Assembly: GCF_020179755.1 (NCBI RefSeq) | Contig: NZ_JAIUCY010000014.1 | Coordinates: 1 to 64,000 of the forward strand | Length of the DNA stretch: 64,000 nt | DNA from: Herbaspirillum sp. alder98 | GTDB taxonomy: Bacteria > Pseudomonadota > Gammaproteobacteria > Burkholderiales > Burkholderiaceae_D | Direction: 5' to 3' | Shown here: positions 38,488 to 47,935 of the stretch, piece by piece | Layout of the letters: each line of letters starts with the position of its first letter | How positions within the stretch are numbered: the first letter of the stretch is position 1 | Notes under the pieces: generated by a model | Told to the model about the DNA's origin: nothing | The model's database searches: none | Seen by the model: only the letters and a program-made list of their open reading frames with translations | Made by a program: the position numbers and the translations under genes

Positions 38488-39207
38488 TTACTCCGGCGCG
38501 TAGCGGCGGGGACGCAACCCGGCATGGAACCAGTTGACCATCGACACCGTGTCATAGACCGGCACGCCAAAGCGCTCCTGGATATCGGCCGTGAAGGGCG
38601 CGAGATTGGTGCATTCCGATACGATGGCGCCGATCTTCGGGTTCTCCGCGATCATCTTGCCGGCCAGCGCCAGCACTTCATCCTTCAATGTCGCATAGGA
38701 CACGTTGTCGTCGCCCTCCTTGATCGAGCGCACGAACTCGGAATCCTGGGGCATGCCGTACACGGGCGTATCGGCCGCAATGCCGACGGCTTCAAGATAC
38801 TGGCCGCTCAGGGCATCGCCGTTATACGTCAGGATCCCGACCTGCCGGTCCGAGGCGATCAGCCGCTTGACCAGCGGCACCTGCAACAGGCTGCTGGTGG
38901 CCACCGGTACGCCGCAATAGTCGGCCAGCTCCTGCTGATAGATCGACAGGAAACCACAGGTGGTGGTGATGCCATCCACGCCGGCGTCGACCAGCTCACG
39001 CGCGGCGCGCTTGAACGGCTCCAGCAGGCTGGCGTTGTGCAGCTCGGTCATCTTGGCCGGCACGGCATCTTCCACGATCCGGTATTGCACCGGAAACGGC
39101 CAGGTACCGGCATGCCCGATGTCGCCCAGGTAGCGACGGAAATGCGTCTTCACCATCAGGATGCCGACGCTTACGCCGTAATAGGTTTTTTTACGCTCGG
39201 TCATCAT
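38488..39207 (-). CDS. Asp/Glu/hydantoin racemase-superfamily enzyme
   Basis: 239 aa. The two catalytic cysteines of the superfamily are present: TTTCGFLSIYQQ at about residues 82-93 and VSECTNLAPF near residue 200. The superfamily includes aspartate/glutamate and hydantoin racemases, arylmalonate decarboxylase and maleate cis-trans isomerase; which reaction this one does cannot be read. Last gene of the chemoreceptor-xdhC operon; its start overlaps the stop of the CMD-family gene by 4 bp, implying coupled translation and a shared pathway. Confidence 0.85.
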   Translation of the reverse strand: MMTERKKTYYGVSVGILMVKTHFRRYLGDIGHAGTWPFPVQYRIVEDAVPAKMTELHNASLLEPFKRAARELVDAGVDGITTTCGFLSIYQQELADYCGVPVATSSLLQVPLVKRLIASDRQVGILTYNGDALSGQYLEAVGIAADTPVYGMPQDSEFVRSIKEGDDNVSYATLKDEVLALAGKMIAENPKIGAIVSECTNLAPFTADIQERFGVPVYDTVSMVNWFHAGLRPRRYAPE

Positions 39208-39722
39208 TGCTCCTGCAGATAGTCGTCGATGTCGACTTCAAGTACGCTGTTGAAAATGTTAGTGGCCACCATCGTGCCGCCGAAACCGATCAGGTTGACG
39301 ATGGCGGTATCGTCGAAGGTGTCGCGCAGCCGGCGCCAGAGGTCGGCGTCTAACTGATGGGCGCGATTACCGCCGATGGCGCTGCCCAGCTCTGCCAGCA
39401 GTTGCTCGGTCTCGGTGGCGACGAAGTCCTTCGGATCGATACCGTCGGCCTTGAGCGCCTGGCGGAAGAAGGTGTAACACAATATGCAGTCCGAGGCCGA
39501 CGAGATCGCATTGGCATAGACATTGAAGGCGCGTTTGCCTAACAGCTTGATCAGTTCAGCCTTGATCAGGTACGAGCCGTGATAAGCCCGGTGCGCCGGC
39601 AACGAGCGCAGGATGGTGCCCTTCATGTTGGTCACGCGACCAACGCGGGCGATTTCTTCGTCATAGGCCTGCTGGCCCTCGGGATCAAGCGTGGCGCGAT
39701 CGACGACAGTAAGTATTGCCAT
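39204..39722 (-). CDS. Carboxymuconolactone decarboxylase/AhpD-fold protein
   Basis: 172 aa from ATG 39722 (MAILTVVDRATLDPEGQQAY). All-alpha CMD fold with a redox-type CxxC in SASDCILCYTFFRQAL (about residues 84-99). The His that follows CxxC in true AhpD (CxxCxxxH) is Phe here, so peroxiredoxin-reductase activity is doubtful. Such proteins are frequent in catabolic clusters with unknown roles. Overlaps the racemase-like gene by 4 bp and lies 16 bp after the FAD oxidase gene. Confidence 0.85.
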   Translation of the reverse strand: MAILTVVDRATLDPEGQQAYDEEIARVGRVTNMKGTILRSLPAHRAYHGSYLIKAELIKLLGKRAFNVYANAISSASDCILCYTFFRQALKADGIDPKDFVATETEQLLAELGSAIGGNRAHQLDADLWRRLRDTFDDTAIVNLIGFGGTMVATNIFNSVLEVDIDDYLQEQ

Positions 39723-39738
39723 GAATTGCTTTCTTTGG

Positions 39739-40845
39739 TTAGTGAGATGACGGGGACGATGCGGTAAATCGGCTGGCGCGGAAAGACGCCAGCTCGGGGC
39801 GCTGCACGCCATTGAGAATCTCGTCGGCCGCCGCTTCACCCAGGAAAGGTGCCAGCGTCACGCCGCTGTGCGTCACCACGCTGTAGTAGCCGGCCACGTC
39901 GGGTGCCGGCCCCACTGCCGGGAAACCATCGACCGGCAACGCGCGCACGCCCACCCGCAACGCCTCGGCCTCGACGCCCTTGAGCAGCGGCAGGACCCGG
40001 GCAGCAGCCTGCAACAGCCGGCGCACATCCAGCAGGTGATTGACGGGCGCGGCGTCGGGCGCCACTTCCAGGTCGTTGCGGCAGATCAGCAAGCGCCCGG
40101 CGCCATCCGGACGGATATGTACCTCCGGCGAAAAAATAACCCGATCCAGCGAATGCGCCAACGATGGCGTAAACACCATCAATCCCGCCGACGGCGCCAT
40201 CGGGATGGATTGCCCGGCGCTGAGTGCCGGCTGGTCGGCCCAGCGTCCGGTGCAGTTGATCACCATGTCGCCTTCGATCACCGTGCCCTGCTCGGTGACG
40301 ATGCCCGTCACGCGCGCACCGTGGCGCTGCAATCCGACCACGCGCACATCGCTCAGCACGCGCGCCCCGTTGCGCTGGGCAGCCGCCAGCAATGCCTGGC
40401 AATACACCGGCGGATCAACCCAGCCGTCTTCAGCGAAATACGCCACCGGCGCGTCGCCGATGCTGCTGACATCGAGATCCGGCGCCAACGCATTGACCTG
40501 GGCGTGATCCAGCCACTGCACCTTGTATCCCCATTGTTGCAGTTGCCCGATCTTGTTACGGTAGGCCACCGGGTCGCCGGCTTCCCACTCGATCGAGCCG
40601 CCGTCGTGCCACCAGGGCGCAGCGTCGAACTGGGCGCGCAGCCAGGCATGCGCCTGCATGCCGGCGACGTTCAGGTCGTGGTAGGCGCGCGGCTTCTTGT
40701 TATGGGAATTGACCCAGGCGAAGGTGGCGCCGCTGGTGCCGCTGCCGGGACGGCCGAAATCGACGATGGTAACGGGCGCACCCGCGCGCGAAAGGGAATA
40801 GGCGACAGAAGCGCCGATGATGCCGGCGCCGATAACGATATACAT
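39739..40845 (-). CDS. FAD-dependent amine/amino acid oxidoreductase (DAO/DadA-like)
   Basis: 368 aa from ATG 40845 (MYIVIGAGIIGASVAYSLSR); the frame upstream is not needed. Rossmann dinucleotide-binding motif GAGIIGAS at residues 6-13, then GSGTSGATFAWVNSHN, and a C-terminal HSGVTLAPFLGEAAADEI FAD-binding segment. The DAO family oxidises amino acids, sarcosine or other amines, passing electrons to oxygen or quinones. No membrane anchor. Third gene of the minus-strand operon headed by the chemoreceptor. Confidence 0.88.
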   Translation of the reverse strand: MYIVIGAGIIGASVAYSLSRAGAPVTIVDFGRPGSGTSGATFAWVNSHNKKPRAYHDLNVAGMQAHAWLRAQFDAAPWWHDGGSIEWEAGDPVAYRNKIGQLQQWGYKVQWLDHAQVNALAPDLDVSSIGDAPVAYFAEDGWVDPPVYCQALLAAAQRNGARVLSDVRVVGLQRHGARVTGIVTEQGTVIEGDMVINCTGRWADQPALSAGQSIPMAPSAGLMVFTPSLAHSLDRVIFSPEVHIRPDGAGRLLICRNDLEVAPDAAPVNHLLDVRRLLQAAARVLPLLKGVEAEALRVGVRALPVDGFPAVGPAPDVAGYYSVVTHSGVTLAPFLGEAAADEILNGVQRPELASFRASRFTASSPSSH

Positions 40846-40991
40846 GGAGGGACTTCCGACAGAGCCATGCCGAACTGCCATGACCAGAAAGGGATCAGTT
40901 GAAGTCGCACTTTAGCCCGAGGCTTGCCGCCAGGGAAACGACTAAAAACATATAAACAAATGCGAAAACCGAAGAACCGGCTTGCAACGGA

Positions 40992-41951
40992 TCAGGCCGG
41001 CACCCCATTCTTGACGGCAGTCATCTGCGCCAGAATCGAGATCGCTATCTCGGCGGGCACCCGGCTTCCTATCGGCAGCCCGATCGGGCCATGCAGGCGG
41101 GCGATCTGCTCGGGAGCGATATCGAACAAGGCCAGGCGCTCGCGACGGCGCGCATTATTAACCTGCGACCCCAGCGCCCCGACGTAAAAGGCCGGTGACC
41201 TGAGCGCTTCCAGCAAGGCCATGTCGTCAAGCTTTGGATCATGCGTCAGCGCCGCGATGGCGGTATGGCTATCCGGCTCGATCTCCAGCACGACGTCGTC
41301 CGGCATGCCGCTGATCCAGCGTGTATTGGCCACATCCCAGGTGCGATGATATTCCTCGCGGGGATCACAGATCAGCACTTCATAGTCCAGCGCCAGCGCC
41401 ATCTGCGCCAGGATGCGCGACAACTGCCCGGCGCCGATGACGAGCAGGCGCCAGCGGGGACCGTACCAGCTCTCGCATCGGTGCTCATCGAACTGCGGCA
41501 ACGGCAAGCCCGGCCCCGATGCATCTTCATCGGTCACGCGAACCGCGCCACTGTGCAGGTCAAGTTCACGCCGTACTCGCCGGTGCCTACCGATAGAGTC
41601 CAGCACCTGGTCCAGCCAGCCGGTTTCGCCGACAGATTCCTTCATCAGTTTCAATGTCCCGCCGCACGGCAAGCCATAGCGCGCCGCTTCGTCCTTGCTT
41701 ACCCCGTAGGTCAGCAGTTCGGGCAGGACACCGGATTCGCCGCCCGACCGGATGCGCATGATCAGGTCATCTTCCACGCAACCGCCGGAGACCGAACCGG
41801 ATACCAGGCCATCGTCGCGAATGGCCAGCAACGCCCCTGGCGGACGAGGCGCACTGCCCCACGTCTGAAGTACAGTGAACAGGAACACGCCATGTCCCCC
41901 GCGGTGCCAATCGCGGGCGCATCGCAAGACCTGCAGATCTAGGCTTTCCAT
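40992..41951 (-). CDS. XdhC/CoxF-family molybdenum hydroxylase maturation factor
   Basis: 319 aa. An N-terminal XdhC/CoxI domain has the diagnostic GSVSGGCVEDDLI at about residues 52-64 and YGLPCGGTLKL near residue 91. A C-terminal Rossmann-like XdhC_C domain starts at RLLVIGAGQLSRILA near residue 168. XdhC proteins bind molybdenum cofactor, support its sulfuration and insert it into xanthine-dehydrogenase-type enzymes. The target is most likely the three-subunit Mo hydroxylase at 45530-49303, which lacks an XdhC in its own operon. A cysteine in each N-terminal motif is kept. Confidence 0.92.
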   Translation of the reverse strand: MESLDLQVLRCARDWHRGGHGVFLFTVLQTWGSAPRPPGALLAIRDDGLVSGSVSGGCVEDDLIMRIRSGGESGVLPELLTYGVSKDEAARYGLPCGGTLKLMKESVGETGWLDQVLDSIGRHRRVRRELDLHSGAVRVTDEDASGPGLPLPQFDEHRCESWYGPRWRLLVIGAGQLSRILAQMALALDYEVLICDPREEYHRTWDVANTRWISGMPDDVVLEIEPDSHTAIAALTHDPKLDDMALLEALRSPAFYVGALGSQVNNARRRERLALFDIAPEQIARLHGPIGLPIGSRVPAEIAISILAQMTAVKNGVPA

Positions 41952-42037
41952 CGGATGGCTATGTGAATTTGAAAGAAAAATTGTTTAGCGCCAACGCAAG
42001 GCCTGTGCCAGAAGCACGCCGCCCCTTGCGGCCGGTA

Positions 42038-43600
42038 TTACGCGGCATGATTGAACTTGAACACACCCAGCGACAATCTCACCTTGCGCGACTGGTCGCT
42101 CAGCGAGGCCGCTGCAGCAGCCGCCTGCTCGACCAGCGCCGCATTCTGCTGCGTGAGCTGATCCATCTGGGTCACCGCTTGTCCGATCTGGCCTATTCCC
42201 TGGCTCTGCTCGCTGCACGCCTCGGAGATCTCTGTAATCAGCAAATTGACATTGGCGATCGACGACACGATCTGCGCCATGGTCGCGGCCGATCCCTGCA
42301 CCAGCGAAGTGCCCTGGGCGACGCTGTCGATGGAGGCAGATATCAGGCCGGCAATCTCTTTCGATGCCGCCGTACTGCGCTGGGCCAGCGTGCGCACTTC
42401 GGCGGCGACCACCGCGAAGCCGCGCCCGTTCTCGCCGGCCCGGGCCGCTTCCACCGCCGCGTTGAGCGCCAGGATATTGGTCTGGAAGGCGATACCTTCC
42501 ACCACCTTGACGATCTCACCGATCTTCCTTGCGCTGGCCGTGATCTCGTCCATCATCGCAACGATGCGCGCAAAGGCCTTGCCGCCGTCATCGGCGGTGC
42601 CCACCGCCTGGTTCGCCATGTCACGCGCGCGCCGCGCATGCTCGGCGTTCTGGTGCACGGTCGAGGTCAACTGCTCCATGCTGGATGCCGTCTCTTCCAG
42701 CGACGCCGCCTGATTCTCGGTACGCCGCGACAGGTCGAGATTGCCGGCGGCAATTTCTTCCGATGCACGGGCCATCGTGCCGACACCTGAGGTGACGTCG
42801 TCGATCATGGTCACCATGCTGCGACGCATCAGCAGCAGCGCCCTGAGCAGTTCGCGCGACTGGCCGCCACCGCGTTCTTCCAACGGCGCCTCCAGGTCGC
42901 CGGCGGCCACCCTGTGCGCAAAATCGGTGGCGCTCTCCAGCGGCGCCAGCAACCTGGCCGCATAGATCCTGGCCAGGCCGGACATCAGCACCAGCGCCGC
43001 GAACAGGGTCGCCCACCAGGCCAGGCGCGGCGGCTCACCGGCGTAGAAGGCGCCAAGCGCCGCGCCTGCGGCCAGTGCCGGCAGCTGCAACATTCCCAGC
43101 GACTTGGCCAGGGTCGGCCGCCAGAGCCGCTGCCAGACGCCGCGCAATCCACTCCTGACAAACTGGCCGCCGCGAATTCTCCATCCCCGCGCCCGCTTGT
43201 GCATGAAGCGATTCAGCATGCCGTCGACATAGATGATCTGCGCCGGGTCGGCGCGGGTGCGGACCGAAGTGGTGCCGGTGACGCGTCCGTGTTCACGCAC
43301 CAGCGAGACGTTGGTCATGGCCCAGATCGAACTGCCATCGCGCGCCTTTACCCGCGTCAATCCCTCCCAGCGCCGCCCCTGGGTAATGGTGGTGTTGCGC
43401 ATGTCCTGCACGGCTTCCGGCGGCGTGGCCGGATCGAACAACTGGGTGTAAGGCATGCCGACCAGTTCACCGACCGGTATGCCCACGGCATCGGCAAAGG
43501 CTTGGTTGACATAGGTGATGATTCCTTCGGAGCTGGTGCGACTGATCAGGTACTCGGTCGGCCCCAGCGCGCGGATCGGCACCAGCGCAGGCTTGTTCAT
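42038..43600 (-). CDS. Aer-like methyl-accepting chemotaxis protein with PAS domain
   Basis: 520 aa from ATG 43600 ([20 protein letters not shown]). A PAS domain covers about residues 15-115 ([17 protein letters not shown]), membrane helices about 160-205, HAMP about 205-260, and a coiled-coil signalling domain to the end with the conserved hairpin tip [20 protein letters not shown]. No periplasmic ligand domain and no CheR-binding pentapeptide (ends FKFNHAA). Aer-type receptors sense redox/energy state via FAD bound to PAS. First gene of the operon with xdhC, FAD oxidase, CMD protein and racemase; its promoter carries the shared operator. Confidence 0.92.
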   Translation of the reverse strand: MNKPALVPIRALGPTEYLISRTSSEGIITYVNQAFADAVGIPVGELVGMPYTQLFDPATPPEAVQDMRNTTITQGRRWEGLTRVKARDGSSIWAMTNVSLVREHGRVTGTTSVRTRADPAQIIYVDGMLNRFMHKRARGWRIRGGQFVRSGLRGVWQRLWRPTLAKSLGMLQLPALAAGAALGAFYAGEPPRLAWWATLFAALVLMSGLARIYAARLLAPLESATDFAHRVAAGDLEAPLEERGGGQSRELLRALLLMRRSMVTMIDDVTSGVGTMARASEEIAAGNLDLSRRTENQAASLEETASSMEQLTSTVHQNAEHARRARDMANQAVGTADDGGKAFARIVAMMDEITASARKIGEIVKVVEGIAFQTNILALNAAVEAARAGENGRGFAVVAAEVRTLAQRSTAASKEIAGLISASIDSVAQGTSLVQGSAATMAQIVSSIANVNLLITEISEACSEQSQGIGQIGQAVTQMDQLTQQNAALVEQAAAAAASLSDQSRKVRLSLGVFKFNHAA

Positions 43601-43677
43601 GTTGCCCCTTGGAGATGGAGCGCCGCGCACGTGGCACGTGCAGCGGGCGCTTGGATAGAGCAATGAAAATTAGTTTT

Positions 43678-43720
43678 AATAACGAATTCAATTCTGTATT
43701 TCTATCCAAATCCATGTCAA
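43678..43720 (-). promoter_or_regulatory. Promoter and operator of the chemoreceptor operon
   Basis: On the minus strand: TTGACA (43720-43715), 18-bp spacer, CAGAAT (43696-43691), then the element AATTGAATTCGTTATT (43693-43678) which starts with the last three bases of the -10. The same arrangement is found at the porin and 19-gene operon promoters. The transcript leader would be about 80 nt. Confidence 0.7.
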
Positions 43721-44060
43721 GGCATTTATTTCCGCAGGCCATCGACACATCGACTCCAAACGATTCGCGAATTGCGTGACACGCCGCTGACGGGATATTT
43801 CACGTCGCCGTTTTACAACGAAAATAAAAATTTTACGCGATCGACGATCTTTCCCCGATGACACACAAGCCGCCAGGATCAAGGACAAATTATTTTTTTA
43901 TCTAAATATGCACCAAAAACGCAAAAAAAATTATGCGAGCGTTTTCTATAGGTGCAAATGAAGTCCCATGCGCACCATTAGTTTGCGGCCCCGCTCATCT
44001 GCTCCTCATCCGGCTTTCTTTTCCATTGTCACCTTCCGCTGAACGATGACGTAAAAACGA
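43721..44060. other. Intergenic region between chemoreceptor and porin promoters
   Basis: About 340 bp, A/T-rich, with no supportable gene. It separates the two divergent regulated promoters. No repeat or RNA recognised. Confidence 0.55.
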
Positions 44061-44102
44061 TTGACATTCATTTTACTGAATTAAATAATGCCATTCATTA
44101 TT
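44061..44102 (+). promoter_or_regulatory. Promoter and operator of the porin gene
   Basis: TTGACA (44061-44066), 17-bp spacer, AATAAT (44084-44089), then AATGCCATTCATTATT (44087-44102). AATAATG (44084-44090) and CATTATT (44096-44102) form a perfect 7-5-7 inverted repeat over the -10 and start region, ideal for a repressor. TTGACATTCA is identical to the 19-gene operon promoter. The 5' leader would be about 125 nt. Confidence 0.75.
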
Positions 44103-44224
44103 CGAACAGTCGCAAGCTGGATCGCCCCAGGATCTGCCATTCAGATTTACCCGACGTACCTGATCATCTACCGGCCGGTGGATCGTATTGCTGTCTTTCA
44201 CATCTACTTGAAGGGGAACCAAAA

Positions 44225-45322
44225 GTGAGAAAAGGTTTGTTGGCCGCAGTCTCCGCTGGCCTGGCACTTGGCACCGTCTGTGCAACCGCAACGGCCCAGA
44301 GCAGCGTCATCATCTACGGCATCATCGATACCGGTGTCGAATACGTCAATCACACCAACGCTGCTGGCCAGGGCAAATTGCGCACCTTGCCGCTGACCGG
44401 CCTGTCGCCCTCCCGCATCGGCTTTCGCGGCACTGAAGACCTGGGCGGCGGCCTGCGCGCATTCTTCAACCTCGAAAGTGGCTTCGTGCCCACTACCGGC
44501 GGCATGGGCCAGGGCAACCGCCTGTTCGGCCGGCAATCCAACGTGGGCCTGTCCGATCCGCTGTACGGCACGATCACGCTGGGTCGCCAATACAACATGA
44601 CGGCCATTTCGATGATTGCAGCCGATGTCATGGGGCCGGCCAATCACGGGTTGAGCAACATGGATTCCTATCTGCCCAATACCCGCAGCGACAATGCGCT
44701 CGGCTACATGAACAAGCTGGGCAACACCACCGTGGGTGCGACCTACAGCTTCGGTCGGGACACCTCCACCGCCGGTGGGCCTGCCGCGACCAGTTGCGCC
44801 GGTGAAAACGCCGGCGACGCCCAAGCCTGTCGTCAATGGACTGCGCTGCTGAAATACGACACCACCAGCTGGGGCGTGGCCACTGCCTACGACACCTTGC
44901 GCGGCGGCGCCGGCGCCGGCAACCTGCTCACCAGCAGCAATTACAAGGACAACCGGGCCTCGTTCAACGGCTGGTTCAAGATCGGCGACCTGAAGATCGG
45001 TGGCGGCCTGATCGCGCGTCACCAGCAACGCGCCGTCAGCATCAACTCCAACCTCTACTATGTCGGCGCCAGCTATCAATGGACGCCAGTGTGGCTGCTC
45101 GAAGGCCAGCTGGTGCACATGGACGTCAAGGATTCGGGCGATGACAGCACGCTGGGCACCGCGCGGCTGATCTATGCCTTGTCCAAGCGCACCAACCTGT
45201 ATGCGTCCTACGCCTACATCAAGAACCGTGGCAACGCGGCCATTGCTGTGAGCTCGGGCAATACGGTCGGCGTCGGCCAGAATCAGGCCAGCGTCATGGC
45301 GGGTATTCGCCACACGTTCTGA
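44225..45322 (+). CDS. General porin, Burkholderiales type (Porin_4)
   Basis: 365 aa from GTG 44225, with AAGGGGA at 44211-44217 as ribosome binding site. Signal peptide MRKGLLAAVSAGLALGTVCA, mature start near AQSSVIIYG. Trimeric 16-strand porin features: SSVIIYGIIDTGVEYV, GLSPSRIGFRGTEDLGGGLRAFF, GRQ(S)NVGLSDPLYGTITLGRQYN, and a C-terminal GIRHTF ending in Phe for BAM recognition. It allows diffusion of small, mostly anionic solutes through the outer membrane. It stands divergent from the chemoreceptor operon, convergent with the Mo-hydroxylase operon, and shares their operator. Confidence 0.94.
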   Translation: MRKGLLAAVSAGLALGTVCATATAQSSVIIYGIIDTGVEYVNHTNAAGQGKLRTLPLTGLSPSRIGFRGTEDLGGGLRAFFNLESGFVPTTGGMGQGNRLFGRQSNVGLSDPLYGTITLGRQYNMTAISMIAADVMGPANHGLSNMDSYLPNTRSDNALGYMNKLGNTTVGATYSFGRDTSTAGGPAATSCAGENAGDAQACRQWTALLKYDTTSWGVATAYDTLRGGAGAGNLLTSSNYKDNRASFNGWFKIGDLKIGGGLIARHQQRAVSINSNLYYVGASYQWTPVWLLEGQLVHMDVKDSGDDSTLGTARLIYALSKRTNLYASYAYIKNRGNAAIAVSSGNTVGVGQNQASVMAGIRHTF

Positions 45323-45401
45323 TCCGCAGGTTCCGATTCGCTCTTGCGGAGCGTTTTTACCGCAGTAGATTTTTCGTTGATAGCCTTGAGTGAACCCTTT
45401 T

Positions 45402-45432
45402 GCGAGACATGTTTTCATGTCTCGCTTTTTTT
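45402..45432 (+). terminator. Intrinsic terminator of the porin gene
   Basis: Perfect 10-bp stem GCGAGACATG (45402-45411) with CATGTCTCGC (45416-45425), TTTT loop, then seven T. Strong terminator 80 bp after the stop. Confidence 0.92.
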
Positions 45433-45467
45433 ATACCGGCATTCAGGCACTCACTGACAGCGGCCAT

Positions 45468-45498
45468 AAAAAAGCCGCATCCCGGAAGATGCGGCTTT
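45468..45498 (-). terminator. Intrinsic terminator at the end of the 19-gene operon
   Basis: AAAGCCGCATC (45471-45481) pairs with GATGCGGCTTT (45488-45498); on the minus strand the stem is followed by six T. It lies 31 bp after the Mo-hydroxylase large subunit stop. Confidence 0.9.
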
Positions 45499-45529
45499 CT
45501 GTCTGCCGGAGCAGCGACACCAGGCTGCT

Positions 45530-47935
45530 TCAGCGGCCCGTTACCGGCTCCTGCCTGGCTTGCGGGTCATTGAGCACCTCCAGCACATGCGCCGGCGTAA
45601 ACGGCTGGCGCCAGACCGATTGTCCGGTCGGTCGCAGCGCATCGTTGACGGCGCACCAGATGGCGCCGATGGCGCCCACCGTACCCGCTTCGCCCACGCC
45701 CTTGGCGCCAAGACGGGTCTCGCGCTCGGGCGTGCTGACGTGTCCGACATGGATGTCCGGCATCTCGGAGGCCATCGGAATCAGGTAGTCGGCCAGCGAG
45801 GCGTTGCTCATCTGGCCGGTATCGGAATAGATGCAGTGCTCATACAATGCGGCACCGATACCCTGCACCACGCCACCGCGCACCTGCTCATCGGTCAGCA
45901 ACGGGTTGACGATACGGCCGCAATCTTCCACCACCCAGATATCGAGCACCTTGATCTGGCCGGTCTCGAGATCGACTTCGACATGCGCCGCCTGGATACC
46001 GTTGGCGGCAAAATAAGGTTTGCCGGTCGGCGCGTAACTGCGTTCCACCGACAATTCGGGGATGTGCGACAGCTTGATCGCGATCGAGTCGTAGTGCGCA
46101 CGCAGGGCGATGTCCTGCAACGTATAGAGCGTCTCGCCCTCGCTACCGATCACCACGCCATTGGCAATGCGCAGGCTGTCGGCGGGCTTGCCGGCCAGCG
46201 CGGCGGCAATGGCCAGGATGTTCTGCGTCAGTTGCTCCGCCGCCAGCAGCGCGGCTTCGCCCGCCAGCGAAATGCCGCGTGATGCCCAGGCGCCGCCGCC
46301 CAGCGGATCGCGCCCGGTGTCGCCACTGGTCACCACCACGCTCTCCAGCGGCGCGCCCATGGCTTCGGCCACGATCTGCGTCAGGCCGGTGCGGGTGCCC
46401 TGACCCTGGTCGGTGGCGCTGGTGCGGCATACGATCTTGCCCGAGGGCTGCAGGCTGAGTCGCACGCCTTCCTTGCCTGCAACCCGCACCTGATTGGGGC
46501 CATACAGGCCGGCGCCGACGCCGGTCAACTCGACGAAGGTGCACAGACCGATACCGCGATACACGCCCTCGCCGCGCAAGCGCTGCTGCGACGCGCGCAA
46601 GGCGGCATAGTCCATGTTGCGCAAGGTCAGCTCCAGGCAGGCATCGACCGACAAGGGGCCCAGCAGCACGCCGCCGGCGGACGCCCGCATGTGCGTGCCT
46701 TCCGGCATCGGCGACAGATGATTCAGGCGGCGGATGTCCACCGGGTCCATGCCGAGCGCCGCCGCTGCATTGTCGAGCAACTGCTCGATGATGGCGCAGG
46801 CGATCGGCTGGCCCACCGCGCGATAAGCGCCGGTCGGCACCTTGTTGAGAAACGCACCGCGCACGCGCCCCCGGAAAGCGGGCACCTGATACGCCGATCC
46901 GCACAGGTCCAGCGCCTGCAAGGCCTCGCCGATGCTGGAGCGCGGGAAGGCCGACACAGCGCCGAAGGAAAACAGCAGATCGACATCCAGTCCGATGATG
47001 CGGCCATCGTCGGCCACCGCCAGGCGCGCCTGGGCCGAGGCGTCGCGGGCATGAACGTCGGTCACGAAGGATTCGAGCCGGTCGGCCTGGAACTTCACCG
47101 GCCGGCCCAGCAGGATGGCAATCGCCGCCACCGCAATTTCATCGGCGTACGCATGCAGCTTGATGCCGAATGCGCCGCCGACGTCGGGACAGATCACGCG
47201 CACCTTGTCCAGCGGCAGATCGAACTGGGTCGCAAAGATATCCTGCATCTGGAATGGCACCTGATGCGACTGATAGACCTCCAGCTCGCCGACCCGTCGG
47301 TCGAAACTGGCCAGGATGCCGCGCGGCTCCAGCGGCACGCCGGTCTGGCGGCCAAACTCGAAACGATGGGACGCCACATGGGCTGCCTGCGCAAAGGCCT
47401 GGTCGACGGCGCCGACTTCGGTATTGCGATCCAGCGCCAGGTTGCTCTCGATGGCCGGGTGACAGGTCGGCGCGCCGGGCAGGATGGCGGCGGCGGCATC
47501 GATGACCGGTTCGCCCTCTTCCCATTCGATCTCGATCACCTCCAGTGCATCTTCGGCCTGCGCGCGCGTGGCAGCCACCACCGCCACCAGCGCTTCGCCC
47601 TGCCAGTACACTTCATCGATGGCCAGCGCATGTTGTGGCGCTGAAACATGCGCTGGCCACATGGCAAAGCGCGTGGTCCAGGCACCGCATACGGTGGCGA
47701 TGTCGGCGCCGGTCAATACCGCGCTAACGCCGGGCATGGCAGCGGCCGCCGCCACATTGAGCGAATGAAAGCGGGCGCGCGCAAACGGGCTGCGGTAAAA
47801 CGCCACGTGTTGCATGCCGGCCAGTTCGATGTCGTCCAGGTAACGGCCACGGCCGGCGACGAATCGCGCAGCGTCCGGGCGCGTGACGCTGGCGCCGATC
47901 CATTGGCCTTCCGCACTGCGAGCGTCATCTTTCAT
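45530..47935 (-). CDS. Molybdenum hydroxylase large (Mo-cofactor) subunit, CoxL/xanthine dehydrogenase type
   Basis: 801 aa from ATG 47935 (MKDDARSAEGQWIGASVTRP). Aldehyde oxidase/xanthine dehydrogenase a/b hammerhead (about residues 10-130), then the Mo-cofactor-binding domains: GGAFGIKLHAYADEIAVAA near residue 255, GAYRAVGQP near residue 368, and the catalytic Glu in GAKGVGEAGTVGAI near residue 747. The loop that holds the Cu-binding Cys in true CO dehydrogenase (AYxCSFR) is GAYRAVGQP here, so this is not a CO dehydrogenase; it should hydroxylate a carbon next to nitrogen or an aldehyde. Last gene of the operon; its ATG overlaps the coxS-like stop by one base. Confidence 0.93.
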   Translation of the reverse strand: MKDDARSAEGQWIGASVTRPDAARFVAGRGRYLDDIELAGMQHVAFYRSPFARARFHSLNVAAAAAMPGVSAVLTGADIATVCGAWTTRFAMWPAHVSAPQHALAIDEVYWQGEALVAVVAATRAQAEDALEVIEIEWEEGEPVIDAAAAILPGAPTCHPAIESNLALDRNTEVGAVDQAFAQAAHVASHRFEFGRQTGVPLEPRGILASFDRRVGELEVYQSHQVPFQMQDIFATQFDLPLDKVRVICPDVGGAFGIKLHAYADEIAVAAIAILLGRPVKFQADRLESFVTDVHARDASAQARLAVADDGRIIGLDVDLLFSFGAVSAFPRSSIGEALQALDLCGSAYQVPAFRGRVRGAFLNKVPTGAYRAVGQPIACAIIEQLLDNAAAALGMDPVDIRRLNHLSPMPEGTHMRASAGGVLLGPLSVDACLELTLRNMDYAALRASQQRLRGEGVYRGIGLCTFVELTGVGAGLYGPNQVRVAGKEGVRLSLQPSGKIVCRTSATDQGQGTRTGLTQIVAEAMGAPLESVVVTSGDTGRDPLGGGAWASRGISLAGEAALLAAEQLTQNILAIAAALAGKPADSLRIANGVVIGSEGETLYTLQDIALRAHYDSIAIKLSHIPELSVERSYAPTGKPYFAANGIQAAHVEVDLETGQIKVLDIWVVEDCGRIVNPLLTDEQVRGGVVQGIGAALYEHCIYSDTGQMSNASLADYLIPMASEMPDIHVGHVSTPERETRLGAKGVGEAGTVGAIGAIWCAVNDALRPTGQSVWRQPFTPAHVLEVLNDPQARQEPVTGR

